60,506 nt of DNA from CAVPHV01 sp963704825 (GCA_963704825.1 CAVPHV010000023.1:1-60506); one strand, 5' to 3'; numbered from the stretch's first letter, positions 18,339 to 27,958 are shown. Numbers and translations are program-made. The notes: generated by a model not told the origin, from the sequence alone.

Positions 18339-19991
18339 CTACTGGATGGTGTCGCCGAGTTCCCAGACTCGGATCTGCCACTTCCAGGCCTGGTCGAGGC
18401 AGGCGTGGGGGTCGGCGAGGTGGTCGCCCTCCCACAACTCGAAGTGGGTGTGAGGCGACGTGCCCTCGGCGTTCCCGCTGTCGCCGACCCAACCGAGCAC
18501 CTGGCCGGCTTCGACTTCGGCGCCGGGGGTGATCCCGGGGGCGAGTGCGTCGGTCAGCGGAACCGCGCCGTCGTCGGTTCCGAAGTTGTCGTTGTTGAGG
18601 TGGATGTAGATCGACTCCCAGCCGCCTTCGTGTTCCACAACGACGTAATGCCCGGCCCGCTCGCCGGTGCCGTATCGCACCACGGTGCCTTCAGCGACGG
18701 CCACCACCGGAGTGTGCTTCTCTCCGAAGATGTCGGCACCACGGTGCTTGCGCTCCCCGCCGTCACGGTCGGCGCCAAAGCTGTAGTGCCACGACGACCC
18801 GGGGTCGAGTTGCGGGAACCGCAGGAGGACGAACTCGTCTCCGTAGGGTTCGCACACCGGCCGCAACGCATCAATGATTTCCTGTTCGGGGGCGCCGTTG
18901 TCCGGGTCTTCGTCGTCGAGATCGTTGATGCCGATGTTGATGGCGTTGGTGTAGACGGCTTCGCCGGTGGCCGGGTCGACTGCTCGGATCCTGACGCTGA
19001 GGGTTGCCCCCATCGTTTCGAAGTCCATCTCGGTTGCCGTGACCAACTGGCCGCCGACGATGTCGAAGGCATCGTTGTGGCTGTCGCCCTCGCCGGAGGC
19101 GAATCGGAACTTGTAGCCGGCGGCCGCATCGTCACCGACGACGAAGAGGTCGCCAACGACCGTGCCGACTTCGACGTTCTCGTCAACTCGGTTGGGGTCG
19201 ACCACGACGTCCGGGACATCGGTCAAGGTGACGGTGACGGCGTTCTCGTACTGCACGGCTCCTCCAGCGTCGGAGGCCGCGATGCGCACCGTCAGAGAAC
19301 TGCCCAGCTCTTCGAAGTCGAGCGCCCGCGTGGTGACCAGCTTGCCGTCGACCACGTCGAAGAGGTAGTTGTGGCGATGGCCATCACCGGTGGTGGTCGA
19401 GTAGGTGAGCTTGCCGCCGTCATTGGCGACGCTGAAGGCTCCTACGACGGTTCCGGCGGGTGCGTTCTCGGCGACGGTGGCGGGTTTCAGTGTGATGTCG
19501 TCGACACGCTTCAGGGTCACGACAAATGCTTGCGTTGCGACGGACTCTTCCGACTTGACGTCGATGGCGGCGATGCGAATTCTGAGCTTGGCGCCCAACG
19601 CTTCGAAGTCGAGAGCGGCTGCGGTTGCTACGTCGCCGTCGGCGATTCGGAACAGGGAATTGTGGAGAGCTCCCTTGCCATCCACCAAAGCGAAGGAGTA
19701 GTTCGCCTCCGGGTCGGCGCCCGACAGTCCGAGCGAGCCCACGACGGTACCGATGCGGCTGTTCTCCTTGACCGTGGTCGGATCGAACGTGATTTCAGGC
19801 GTGTAGGTCGCCGGAGGGTCTTCGGCAGGCGGCTCTTCCGCCGGAGGGTCCTCGGCCGGGGGATCCTCGGCAGGAGGTGTTTCGGCGGCAGGAGGGTCTT
19901 CCGGAGGCGGAGCATCTTGTGCGAACGCCACGGGGGCAAGCGCGAAGAACATCGTGAGCACCAACGCGCCTGCCAGCCACCGTCTATGCAT
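18339..19991 (-). CDS. Secreted M23 (LytM-type) metallopeptidase with cadherin-like repeats
   Basis: 550 residues. A signal peptide (1-29, ending AFAQDA) is followed by a Pro/Glu-rich linker of EDPPA units (about 30-60). Three roughly 100-residue cadherin-like repeats follow, each with a V(K/A/D)ENxxxGTVVG motif and a central ALDFEELG-type motif. About 390-530 is the peptidase. The zinc site is intact: His and Asp in KHRGAD, and the HxH of SPHTHFEL. M23 enzymes cut peptidoglycan cross-links. The cadherin-like part probably holds the enzyme to the envelope. ATG 19991 is selected by the signal peptide and a GGGAAGG site. Expression is monocistronic. Confidence 0.88.
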   Translation of the reverse strand: MHRRWLAGALVLTMFFALAPVAFAQDAPPPEDPPAAETPPAEDPPAEDPPAEEPPAEDPPATYTPEITFDPTTVKENSRIGTVVGSLGLSGADPEANYSFALVDGKGALHNSLFRIADGDVATAAALDFEALGAKLRIRIAAIDVKSEESVATQAFVVTLKRVDDITLKPATVAENAPAGTVVGAFSVANDGGKLTYSTTTGDGHRHNYLFDVVDGKLVTTRALDFEELGSSLTVRIAASDAGGAVQYENAVTVTLTDVPDVVVDPNRVDENVEVGTVVGDLFVVGDDAAAGYKFRFASGEGDSHNDAFDIVGGQLVTATEMDFETMGATLSVRIRAVDPATGEAVYTNAINIGINDLDDEDPDNGAPEQEIIDALRPVCEPYGDEFVLLRFPQLDPGSSWHYSFGADRDGGERKHRGADIFGEKHTPVVAVAEGTVVRYGTGERAGHYVVVEHEGGWESIYIHLNNDNFGTDDGAVPLTDALAPGITPGAEVEAGQVLGWVGDSGNAEGTSPHTHFELWEGDHLADPHACLDQAWKWQIRVWELGDTIQ

Positions 19992-20101
19992 GGGCCTTCC
20001 CAATCCCCCGATAGGTGAGAGACCATCATACCGAATAGTGACTAGTACTTCAGCACCAATTTCAGAAGATTCGTCACCGCCGGCTCTTGCCGTCAGTGCC
20101 G

Positions 20102-20425
20102 CTACCCCTGTTTGCGACCGGCCAAGTTCTTGGCGCGACTCTGGAGCCGCTGGTTGAGCCACAGGCTGATGATGGTGATGCCGGACATCAGGTAGAAGAC
20201 GGTGAAGAGTTTTGCGCCGTCGGTGGTTGGGGCGAGATCGCCGAAGCCCACCGTGGTCACCGCAACCACGGAGAAGTAGAGCGAGTCAACCCAACTCCAA
20301 TCCTCCATGAGACGGTAGGCGATGGTTCCGACCAGCAACAATGTCAGTGCCGCCGCAGCGAGGAGCTTGTCGGCGTGGCGCCGGACTCCTTCGGGCACCT
20401 TGGTCGTTTCTGTCGGATTCTTCAT
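20102..20425 (-). CDS. Two-helix potassium channel
   Basis: 107 residues. ATG 20425 has GGAGG nine bases upstream. Two membrane helices (about 28-46 and 80-98) flank a pore loop with filter TTVGFGDLAP, the K+ channel signature in its GFG form. The outer loop DWSWVDSLYFSVVAVTT is typical of KcsA-like and Ion_trans_2 channels. There is no C-terminal RCK or TrkA domain, so gating must come from the channel itself or a partner. A close relative lies at 27498-27836. It lies beside the decayed YihY/pentapeptide genes. Confidence 0.88.
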   Translation of the reverse strand: MKNPTETTKVPEGVRRHADKLLAAAALTLLLVGTIAYRLMEDWSWVDSLYFSVVAVTTVGFGDLAPTTDGAKLFTVFYLMSGITIISLWLNQRLQSRAKNLAGRKQG

Positions 20426-20471
20426 GGTCCGACGCCTCCTGCAGGTCGGCTTTGGCACTTGTTCGCAGGAA

Positions 20472-20917
20472 TCATGGCACAGAACGACGGACCGGCGCAC
20501 GGCTGCGGAGCTGCCTGGGATGCCTCCGACGGAGAGCGAAGCCGCACCGTTGCCGGTGACGCGGTCCGGTCTCGTCGGCGATCACCCCGTTGTCGACCAC
20601 GACGGCCTTGCTTTCGTCCCACGTGGCACCAAGGGTGGTCCCAGACATGTCGGCCTGAACGAGAAGTGGCTCGTGAAGTTGGCCCTGGTGAGATCCGCCC
20701 CGGCCAAGCGCGTGCCGTGACGGCTGACCAAGCGGTTGGTGAGGCGCCGAACCACGTCGTCGCGTTTGTCCGCCTTCAGCGCCCGCTTGGCGACGAAGAC
20801 GAGGAGGACACCGACCACGATCGCTGCCATGCCCCCGTTGACGCGACCGGCGGCGAGGCCGCCGAGCACGGCGACAAGGGCAATGGCCCAGGCTCCGAAG
20901 GCCCCTCCTGCGGTCAT
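20472..20917 (-). pseudogene. Membrane protein with pentapeptide-like tail, frameshifted
   Basis: ATG 20917 overlaps the stop of the upstream YihY relic (ATGA). The protein begins with two membrane helices (GAWAIALVAVLGGLAAG and GGMAAIVVGVLLVFVAKRAL) and then a pentapeptide-type start, LAGADLTRANFT. Near 20650 the frame breaks. In the other frame pentapeptide-like ADMSGTTLGATWDESKAVVV follows and a stop comes at 20472. Read unshifted, it would end at 20582 after an unrelated tail. The change of frame inside a recognisable repeat argues for a disabled gene or a sequencing error. Confidence 0.55.
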
Positions 20918-21770
20918 TCCGCGTCGCTGGGCGATGGGTCGTCGGGTTCGTCTTCGGTTGCGGCGTATGCCGGGTTCCGGATGCTGCGGGTACCGACTTC
21001 GGCGAAGCTACGTTCGTCGGCGTTGGTGAGGTTCAGCCCGGTGAAGCTGCGGGGCCAAAGGCGTTTGGCGGCGACCACGTTGATCTCGGCGGTCAGCAGC
21101 ACGATTCGAGCGACGCATCAGGGCGTCGATCTCCATGGTCAGCGCCACCACGGCGAGTCGCTCGGCGCCGGGAAGGTCGAAAGCGAAGGTGGCAAAACCA
21201 GAGGCGACCCTCGCCAAGACAAATGCGCCGCCGACAACCGGCAGCCCCGAGAGCCCTGAACAGTATCGGGAAGAAGGAGGGCCGGCGCATGATGGAGACG
21301 CCCCACATCACGTTGAAGGCATCTGGGCGACTCGCACCACGCCGATTCCCGCGAGCACGAGCCCATTGCCTTCCAGCGCATCCATCTGGCGGGACAACTC
21401 CTCGCCAACCACCGGGAACCGGCTGAATATCGTGTCCAGCAACTCGGCGCGGAGGTCGGGTCTGCTGGTGAGGGCAAAGCCGACGATGGTCACCCCGACG
21501 GTGAGGAGTGGGAAGACCGAGAACAAGCCGCAGTACGACAGCAACGCGGCGTATTCGTCGCAGCGGTCCTCCCGGTACCGCAGCCGCACTGAGGTCGGAA
21601 ACCCCAGCACCGGCACCCGCTGCTGCCACAGGTCGAAGCGATCCTGAACGGTTGCTCCGAACTCACCCAACCTGTCGAAGATTTCGGTCCCCTCGCCGAT
21701 ACCGGCCGGACGTGTCGACCGATCCGCCCCTTTACCGCTGTACCGGGCTTCTTCGCGGCGCGACGCACCC
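20914..21770 (-). pseudogene. YihY/BrkB-family membrane protein, multiply frameshifted
   Basis: The minus strand reads DRFDLWQQRVPVLGFP, then LLSYCGLFSVFPLLTVGVTI and LDTIFSRFPVVGEELSRQM in one frame. After a base loss near 21327 comes DAFNVMWGVSIMRRPSFFP, after another shift GGAFVLARVASGFATFAF, and after a third LLTAEINVVAAKRLWPRSF to the stop at 20914. Together this is a YihY/BrkB protein of nearly full length broken by three or more indels. The neighbouring pentapeptide gene is also broken, so decay of the whole operon is more likely than chance errors. Confidence 0.75.
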
Positions 21771-22305
21771 GCTTCGGGTGGTGCAGCCGGACCTGGCTGG
21801 TGCCAGGGTGTCGGAGGTGGGCGAACTACCGCCTTGTTTTCGTCCACTGGCTCAACCAGACCTGGCGGCTGCTCGGTGCTGGAGCAGGTCCCACCCCCGG
21901 AACCAGCGTCGCCGAGTCGCTCGGAAGGCCGGTTGAAGCGCATCCTGTTCCGGCAACGTTTGGACATCGGGCTCACGGCCGCGTCTCGGGATGGTGCGTG
22001 TCGAGGATCCTCGTGGCCAACGGTGCTCGCCGCTCGCGCCTGCTCAGAGGATGCCTCGCGTGGCGGACCTCGCAAGTCGGCAGAGGTCCGACACGTCGGA
22101 ACCGGTCCGTATCTGGTGCGCGAGACGAAGAGGAGTCATCCGAATTGACCCGTTGGAACGGCCCAAGCCCCGAGGGTCATCACACGTCGTGTACGGGTTG
22201 TGAGCAACGGGTCGGCACGATCGATCGAACGGGCTCGATGTCAAGGGAAGATCTAGCATGTCGGCTCCCCACCCGGCGAAACCGCCATGAAAGGTATGGT
22301 GTGTG
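21771..22305. other. Gene-free stretch before the ClC gene
   Basis: No frame here has a ribosome site plus recognisable protein. It holds the lost upstream end of the YihY relic and, near its right end, the promoter of the ClC gene. I see no repeat or RNA gene. Confidence 0.4.
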
Positions 22306-23610
22306 ATGGCCGACAACCGCGACAACTCGGCGCCGTGGGATGTCGGGCAGCGTACGTTCTGGATCGTGCTGGCGTATGCCGTTGTCCTCGGGCTGCTGGG
22401 GGTCGCATCCGGATTGGTCTTCCTCGGGATCACGGGGCTCGGTGGGGCCTGGTATGGCAACCCTGGCATCGGTTGGTTCGACGGACCGCTGTGGTGGGTG
22501 GCGGTCGCAACCGCTGCCGGCCTCGCCGTGGGGCTGCTCCGAAGAGCCTTCGGTATGCCGTCCGCAATACCCGGACTCATCAAAGACCTCCAGTCCGAGC
22601 AGATCGACACGCGTTGGGTGCCGTCGATCGTCACCGTTTCCGCCGTGTCCCTCCTGGGAGGTGCCAGCCTGGGACCCGAGGTTGCTCTGGGTCAGATGGG
22701 CGGAGGTTTCGCCACCTGGCTGGCCAAACGGCGCAAAGCCGATGACGACGACACCAAGGCATTGACACTCAGTGGCATGGCCGGAGCGTTCGGCGGGCTC
22801 TTCTCGAGCCCGCTCGTGGCCATGGTCCTGGTACTCGAGATCGCTCGTCCGCCACGGCGATACTTCCACCGGGTGTTCTACGGCAGCCTGGTTGCATCAA
22901 GCGTGGCATTCGGGTTGTACTTCACCATCGCCGGCAGCCTGTTCCTTGGCATCTACGAGGTACCGGCGTACGAGTTCGAGGACTGGCATCTCCTTGCCGG
23001 CATCGGCCTCGGCGTAGTTGCCGCGTTCGTGGCGATCCTCTCCGTAGCAATAGGAAGGACAGCGGCCAAGGCGTTTGCACGACTCCCCGCGCCGGCGGTC
23101 CTCAAGCCCGCCATCGGTGGCCTCGTTTTCGGTCTCATCGGGGTCGTTGTCCCGCTCACGAACTTCACGGGCAGCGAGCAGCTCGAAACGGTGCTCGAGA
23201 ACGCAGCAACACTCGGCGGTTGGTTGCTCGTCGCAATCCTGCTCGGGAAGATGTTGAGCTTTGCGGCGAGCTCCGCAAGTGGATTCATCGGTGGCCCCAT
23301 CTTCCCGATCCTGTTCATCGGCGGTACGGCCGGAGTGCTCGTGAACCACCTCTTCCCGGACATACCTCTCGGCCTGGCGTTCACGTGCATGCTTGCCGCG
23401 GTGCCGGGATCGATCGTGCCTGCCCCGTTCTCGATGGTGCTGCTTGCCGGGTTGCTGACGCAGATCGGAACCCTGCAAACCGCCCCGATCCTGATCGCCG
23501 TCGGTGCGGCGTATCTCACGGTTGTCGTCGTGGAGAGCGCACGATCGTTGCGTTCCCAGGTGGATGGAAAGGACGGAGCGGTCCCGGACCACGACCATTC
23601 GTCGGATTAG
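22306..23610 (+). CDS. ClC-type chloride channel/transporter
   Basis: 434 residues with about ten hydrophobic segments. The ClC selectivity elements are recognisable: GGASLGPEVALGQ (the G(K/R)EGP region, here GASLGPE), GMAGAFGGLFSSPL, and FAASSASGFIGGPIFP (the GxFxP-like second region). No C-terminal CBS domains are present. The substitution of the usual second-block sequence makes anion specificity uncertain. ATG 22306 is favoured over GTG 22303. It lies 79 bases before the SulP gene on the same strand. Confidence 0.88.
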   Translation: MADNRDNSAPWDVGQRTFWIVLAYAVVLGLLGVASGLVFLGITGLGGAWYGNPGIGWFDGPLWWVAVATAAGLAVGLLRRAFGMPSAIPGLIKDLQSEQIDTRWVPSIVTVSAVSLLGGASLGPEVALGQMGGGFATWLAKRRKADDDDTKALTLSGMAGAFGGLFSSPLVAMVLVLEIARPPRRYFHRVFYGSLVASSVAFGLYFTIAGSLFLGIYEVPAYEFEDWHLLAGIGLGVVAAFVAILSVAIGRTAAKAFARLPAPAVLKPAIGGLVFGLIGVVVPLTNFTGSEQLETVLENAATLGGWLLVAILLGKMLSFAASSASGFIGGPIFPILFIGGTAGVLVNHLFPDIPLGLAFTCMLAAVPGSIVPAPFSMVLLAGLLTQIGTLQTAPILIAVGAAYLTVVVVESARSLRSQVDGKDGAVPDHDHSSD

Positions 23611-23689
23611 GCGTGCCGACGCCGGCCGAACACCGATATGAGACACATCAGTTGATGCCGACAACGGCGGCCCGGAATAGAGTGCTCCG

Positions 23690-25405
23690 ATGATCAAGGA
23701 CCACAACCAGCGATTCCCGATCCTGCAGGGCATTCTTCCCATCGACCGAGCTCAGCTCGGACCGACCATCGCCGCGGGAGTGACGCTGGCGGCGCTCGGG
23801 ATCCCCGAGGTCATGGGGTACACCTCGATCGCAGGTATGCCCGTCGTGACCGGTCTCTACACCATTCTCATCCCGATCGCCGTGTTCGCAGTTCTCGGAT
23901 CTTCCAAGCACCTGGTGGTGGGGGCTGACTCAGCTACCGCAGCAATCATGGCGGCCGGCTTGGCCGGGATGGCGACAACGCAGTCCGATCAGTATGTCGC
24001 ACTTGCGGGCCTGATCGCCATCATGGCAGGTGTCATCCTCATCCTGGCGAGGCTGATCAAACTGGGATTCATCGCCGACTTCCTGTCGCGCAGCGTGCTC
24101 ATCGGATTCCTCACCGGTGTCGGTATCCAGGTCGCACTCGGTCAGGCTGGCGACATGCTGGGTATCCCCGCCCAGGACGGCGGAACGGTCGAGAAATTCA
24201 TCAATACGTTGGGCGACTTCAGCCAGCGCAACGCGGCAACGATCGCGGTATCGGCAGCCGTCCTGTTGATCATCGTCGGCGGGAAGGCGATCAACCGCAA
24301 GATCCCGTGGGCGCTCCTTGCCGTGGTCGGCTCGATCGTGGTGAGCTGGGCGATGGATCTCTCCGACGATGGTGTGGCGACGCTCGGGCCTGTACCCGGT
24401 GGCCTGCCGAGTATCGGGCTCCCCGACGTCTCTGCCTCCGACATTGGGGCACTCATTCCGACGGCGCTTGCGATCTTCGTCGTCATCCTCGCCCAGAGCG
24501 CGGCAACGTCCCGCGCCTATGCGGCCAAGTACGCCGAGCAATTCGACGAGAACGTCGACCTCGTCGGCCTCGGCCTCGCAAACGTCTCCGCCGGACTCAG
24601 CGGCACCTTCGTGGTCAACGGGAGCCCAACGAAGAGCCAGATGGTCGACAGCGCAGGCGGCCGCAATCAGCTGGCGATGCTGACCACTGCGGTCATCGTG
24701 CTGCTCGTTCTTCTCTTCTTCACGAAGCCCCTGCAGTACATGCCAACAGCCGTTCTCGCCTCTGTCGTGTTCGTGATCGGCATCGAGCTGATCGATATCG
24801 GTGGCATGCGTGCCATCAAGCGGCTACGGATCGACGAGTTCCTCATCGCCGTCCTCACCGCAGCTGTCGTGGTGTTCGTCGGGGTGGAGCAAGCGATCGT
24901 CCTGGCCATCATCATCTCGATCATCAACCATCTCCGGTTCAGCTACAAGCCGAACGATTCGGTATTGGTCCGCAACTCAGAGGGTCGATGGCACTCGGTC
25001 CCCGTGGCGCCCAACATGCAGGCGGCTCCCGGTGTGGTCGTCTACCGATTCGCCGCTGACCTGTACTACGCCAACGCGAATCGGCTGAATGAGGAGGTGC
25101 TGTCGGTCGTTGATGAGTCATCGGGACCCGTGCACCATCTGATCCTGGACGCTGCGTCGATGTTCGCCGTCGACTACACAGGGGCCGAAACGATCCGCCA
25201 GGTGGTCGGCGAACTCGACGGACGGGACGTCCGCCTTCTCATCGCCCAGGCGACCAGTGCGCTACGAGCACAACTCGATCGCTTGGGAGTCACCGACGCG
25301 ATCGGAACAGACGCGTACTTCGCCACGGTGTCCGAGGCGATCGAACATGCAACGCAGGATTCACAGGCAGACAGCTCGGGTACGAACGGGACTCACGGGG
25401 AGTAG
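23690..25405 (+). CDS. SulP-family anion transporter with STAS domain
   Basis: 571 residues. The N-terminal 20-430 carries about twelve to fourteen membrane helices with the SulP blocks GVTLAALGIPEVMGYTSIAG and GLYTILIP, and NVSAGLSGTFVVNGSPTKSQ. About 440-550 is the cytoplasmic STAS domain (VVVYRFAADLYYANANRLNE, then LILDAASMFAVDYTGAE). Family members carry sulfate, bicarbonate or organic anions; the substrate here is open. With the adjacent ClC gene it could form an anion-transport pair. Confidence 0.93.
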   Translation: MIKDHNQRFPILQGILPIDRAQLGPTIAAGVTLAALGIPEVMGYTSIAGMPVVTGLYTILIPIAVFAVLGSSKHLVVGADSATAAIMAAGLAGMATTQSDQYVALAGLIAIMAGVILILARLIKLGFIADFLSRSVLIGFLTGVGIQVALGQAGDMLGIPAQDGGTVEKFINTLGDFSQRNAATIAVSAAVLLIIVGGKAINRKIPWALLAVVGSIVVSWAMDLSDDGVATLGPVPGGLPSIGLPDVSASDIGALIPTALAIFVVILAQSAATSRAYAAKYAEQFDENVDLVGLGLANVSAGLSGTFVVNGSPTKSQMVDSAGGRNQLAMLTTAVIVLLVLLFFTKPLQYMPTAVLASVVFVIGIELIDIGGMRAIKRLRIDEFLIAVLTAAVVVFVGVEQAIVLAIIISIINHLRFSYKPNDSVLVRNSEGRWHSVPVAPNMQAAPGVVVYRFAADLYYANANRLNEEVLSVVDESSGPVHHLILDAASMFAVDYTGAETIRQVVGELDGRDVRLLIAQATSALRAQLDRLGVTDAIGTDAYFATVSEAIEHATQDSQADSSGTNGTHGE

Positions 25406-25540
25406 CCGGCGCGCCCGTCCTCGAAGTGTGCTTCGACAAGAGCCGGCAGGTCGGGGAGATCGAGCCGGTCGACTGACCAAGGAGTTCACGAATCGGGCCG
25501 TGCTCGTTCGTTGAATGACTGTGCCTCTGGGCGCTTCCGG

Positions 25541-26422
25541 TCAGTTCGCTTTCGCGGCACCGTGCGTCTTGGCCACTTCTGCCTCAGCATGCTTGCCGAG
25601 TTCCGCACCGATCGGCAACAGTATCGCCAGTCCGAGCAGACCAGCCACGACGACGGTGATGAGCACGTCCGGCTTGTCGGAGAAGTTCTGCGCTCCGACA
25701 ACCATGGCAGCCGACAGGTTGCGCTGCGCCGTGCCGAGACCCATCACCGATCTGGTCGCCGCATCAGATCCACCTGCGAAGTACCCGAGGCCGAGCGAGA
25801 CCAGCAGGAAGACCACGATGGCTACCAGCCCGCCCGTACCGATCAGCGACACGATGGCGGACCACTGCAGGATGATCCCGCCGACCAGCAGCAGCAGGAT
25901 CGCAAACGAAGACGCGCTCGACATGAGACCCTGGAGTTCTTCGGCGGTGGCCGGCCAACGCGCCTTCATGAACAGCCCGATCCCGAGAGGCAGCAGCATC
26001 ATGACGATCAGGGACTTGGCGATATCCCATGCATTGACGTCGACACCGGACAAGAAGAGCGGCAACACGAGCGGCATGTAGACCACGGTCACCACCATCA
26101 GCAGAACCATGATCCCAACCGAGAATGCGGCGTTGCCGTTTGCCACTTGGGCGAGTTTGGGCAGGAACGGCGCGCCGGCCGCAGTCCCCATGAGAACCAG
26201 ACCGGTGTAGATGTCCTGGTCGAGATCCATCACTCCCTGGATGGCCCATACGACAAGGGGCACCAACACGAAGTTGACCACGAGCGCCAGAATCACGAGA
26301 CGCAGGTTCTTCAGCGGAGCGATGATTGCCGGCACGGTGAGACTCAGGCCCATCGCCAGCATCGAAGCCACCACGAACACCAGACCCGAGAGCTTCACGA
26401 TCACAGTCAGTACGTCACTCAT
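25541..26422 (-). CDS. BASS-family (bile acid:sodium type) symporter
   Basis: 293 residues with nine to ten hydrophobic segments. ATG 26422 follows AAGGAGAG. Characteristic blocks are ASMLAMGLSL near the N-terminus, LVLMGTAAGAPFLPKLAQ and the conserved GLGTAQRNLSAAMVVGAQNF stretch around the crossover/Na+ site. Bacterial members move organic acids or other anions with Na+; bile acids are unlikely substrates here. It converges on the SulP gene. Confidence 0.87.
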   Translation of the reverse strand: MSDVLTVIVKLSGLVFVVASMLAMGLSLTVPAIIAPLKNLRLVILALVVNFVLVPLVVWAIQGVMDLDQDIYTGLVLMGTAAGAPFLPKLAQVANGNAAFSVGIMVLLMVVTVVYMPLVLPLFLSGVDVNAWDIAKSLIVMMLLPLGIGLFMKARWPATAEELQGLMSSASSFAILLLLVGGIILQWSAIVSLIGTGGLVAIVVFLLVSLGLGYFAGGSDAATRSVMGLGTAQRNLSAAMVVGAQNFSDKPDVLITVVVAGLLGLAILLPIGAELGKHAEAEVAKTHGAAKAN

Positions 26423-26829
26423 GCGGCAACTCTCCTTCACCCATTGCCGGAACGCCTCGTGGTTCAACCTACCGAAGTCGTGCGAGCTGTGTACCGCGCC
26501 CAACGTGGTGGAGGCGGACGCAGTCGACGCCGTGCCGCAAGGGAGAAGACAAGCCGGCACATCGAACTGATCGACTGACGCTTCGGACTGGACGAATCGT
26601 TTGAGGCTCGCCGCCATCGGGAAGGACTTGGCGTCACCGGCGGTTTGCGAGAACCCGATGAGCAGTAGCTCGTTGGCGGCGGAAAGGATGACGCTGGAGC
26701 TCTCGCGGACGAATGCCCAATCGGTCAGAGCGAGGTGCGCTCAGCGGTGAGGCAGGCTCATAGCTAGGCCAGTGCGGATGTGGGCGGCGCCGAACCCCCT
26801 CGATTTGCCGGGTGCTCACGTGGGGTTGA
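26423..26829. other. Intergenic stretch between two minus-strand genes
   Basis: It contains the promoter region of the BASS gene. A minus-strand frame reads a plausible-looking peptide (ESSSVILSAANELLLIGFS), but there is no supported start and I do not recognise the family. Near 26828 is TTGACTATTCAACC, close to the end of the DUF1622 gene. Nothing else is seen. Confidence 0.35.
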
Positions 26830-27222
26830 CTATTCAACCATGTCCTTGGCTCTCTTCGTTGCCCATGGCCATCGACCGGTGACCTCGAGAATAAGGCTCC
26901 AGCTGAGGAAGGTCCGGATCAGGACAAGGAGGCCGAGGGACACGATGTTCTCTATCGTCGGCTCAACCGTGACCGTCTTGATGACGTCTGCCGCAATCAG
27001 AAGGTCGAGGCCCATGAGCAGACCTCCGGCGATCACGCGCTTGAACAAACGGACTGCGTTCGCTGGCTCAGAGCGCACGAGGGCAGCCAGGCCGGTTCCG
27101 AATGCGATGAGCACTGATCCCGCAATGACGATGATGGCCGCGATTTCGATCCATTCGGCAACCTGTTTGGCGAACTCGAGTTCGCCGATGGCGGCGGCAA
27201 GGATCGACGTCGGGAGTGACAT
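26830..27222 (-). CDS. DUF1622 membrane protein
   Basis: 130 residues with three hydrophobic segments (near 24-46, 65-85 and 95-112). The family pattern is clear: VAEWIEIAAIIVIAGSVLIA, then RVIAGGLLMGLDLLIAADVIKTVTV and LGLLVLIRTFLSWSLILEVTGRWPW. The role of the family is unknown. No Shine-Dalgarno is obvious before ATG 27222. It stands among ion transport genes, which fits a membrane accessory role, but that is only context. Confidence 0.88.
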   Translation of the reverse strand: MSLPTSILAAAIGELEFAKQVAEWIEIAAIIVIAGSVLIAFGTGLAALVRSEPANAVRLFKRVIAGGLLMGLDLLIAADVIKTVTVEPTIENIVSLGLLVLIRTFLSWSLILEVTGRWPWATKRAKDMVE

Positions 27223-27497
27223 AGGTAGTTGTTTACCACATCACCGCGATGTCTCCGCACCCAGATCGGGTGTCTACCCCACGGTTCGCCTATGGGATGA
27301 GCCCGAGGTGGGCGATTGACATCGACTGTGCCGGTTTGAGCGCGGACATTCAAGACGCCTACCGGCAAGCGACGGCATGAATGCGTGCGGCCGGGCGGGT
27401 TGCCATGGCGCGTGAGGGGTTCACGTGGCAGCCGAAGTTGATGGCTCTGTCGCCGGCGTCGTGAAACTGCGTGCCGGTACCGTCGGAGCTGATCGGT

Positions 27498-27836
27498 ATG
27501 GCAGAGCACGAAAACGAAGCTGGATCGAGCTCATCCGCGCAGCAGTACTGGGCTGAACACGCCAACAGGATCATCGGCGCCATGGCGGTCATGGTGTTCC
27601 TCATCGGCACCGTGGTGTATCACTCTGCTGAGGACTGGAGCTGGGTCGACTCGTTCTACTTCTGCACGGTGGCGCTCACCACGGTCGGGTTTGGCGACCT
27701 CCATCCCACCACCGATCCCTCCAAGGTCTTCACCATCCTCTATATCTTCAGTGGCGTCGCGCTCATCACGGCATTCCTGAATCAGTTACTCAAGCGCATG
27801 GCCAAACGAGCCGCCCGGCGGGCGGCCCAGAAGTAG
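27498..27836 (+). CDS. Two-helix potassium channel, paralogue
   Basis: 112 residues. ATG 27498 has GGAG nine bases upstream. The two membrane helices flank a pore with filter TTVGFGDLHPTTD. DWSWVDSFYFCTVALTT matches the channel at 20102-20425 almost residue for residue around the pore, while the N-terminus and the Lys/Arg-rich C-terminus (KRMAKRAARRAAQK) differ. It also lacks an RCK domain. The two are likely paralogues that could form mixed tetramers; that is inference. Confidence 0.88.
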   Translation: MAEHENEAGSSSSAQQYWAEHANRIIGAMAVMVFLIGTVVYHSAEDWSWVDSFYFCTVALTTVGFGDLHPTTDPSKVFTILYIFSGVALITAFLNQLLKRMAKRAARRAAQK

Positions 27837-27931
27837 GGCAGGGCCGCTGCCGCACCTCGCGCCGTGCAGGACGTGCGGCCCTGCGCCGCACTGTTGTTCC
27901 GCAGAGCGAAGTGACTCCCCCTATACAACAG

Positions 27932-27958
27932 AGTTCTAGAGTCGTAGACTCAATAACT
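27932..27958 (+). promoter_or_regulatory. 27-bp dyad operator in front of the Rrf2 gene
   Basis: The sequence is symmetric about base 27945: AGTT (27932-27935), three bases, GAGTC (27939-27943), GTA, GACTC (27947-27951), three bases, AACT (27955-27958). The last base touches the Rrf2 ATG at 27959, and a TATACA (27922-27927) that could be a -10 box lies just upstream. A dyad covering the transcription or translation start is what an autorepressing Rrf2/NsrR protein would bind. Confidence 0.65.
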
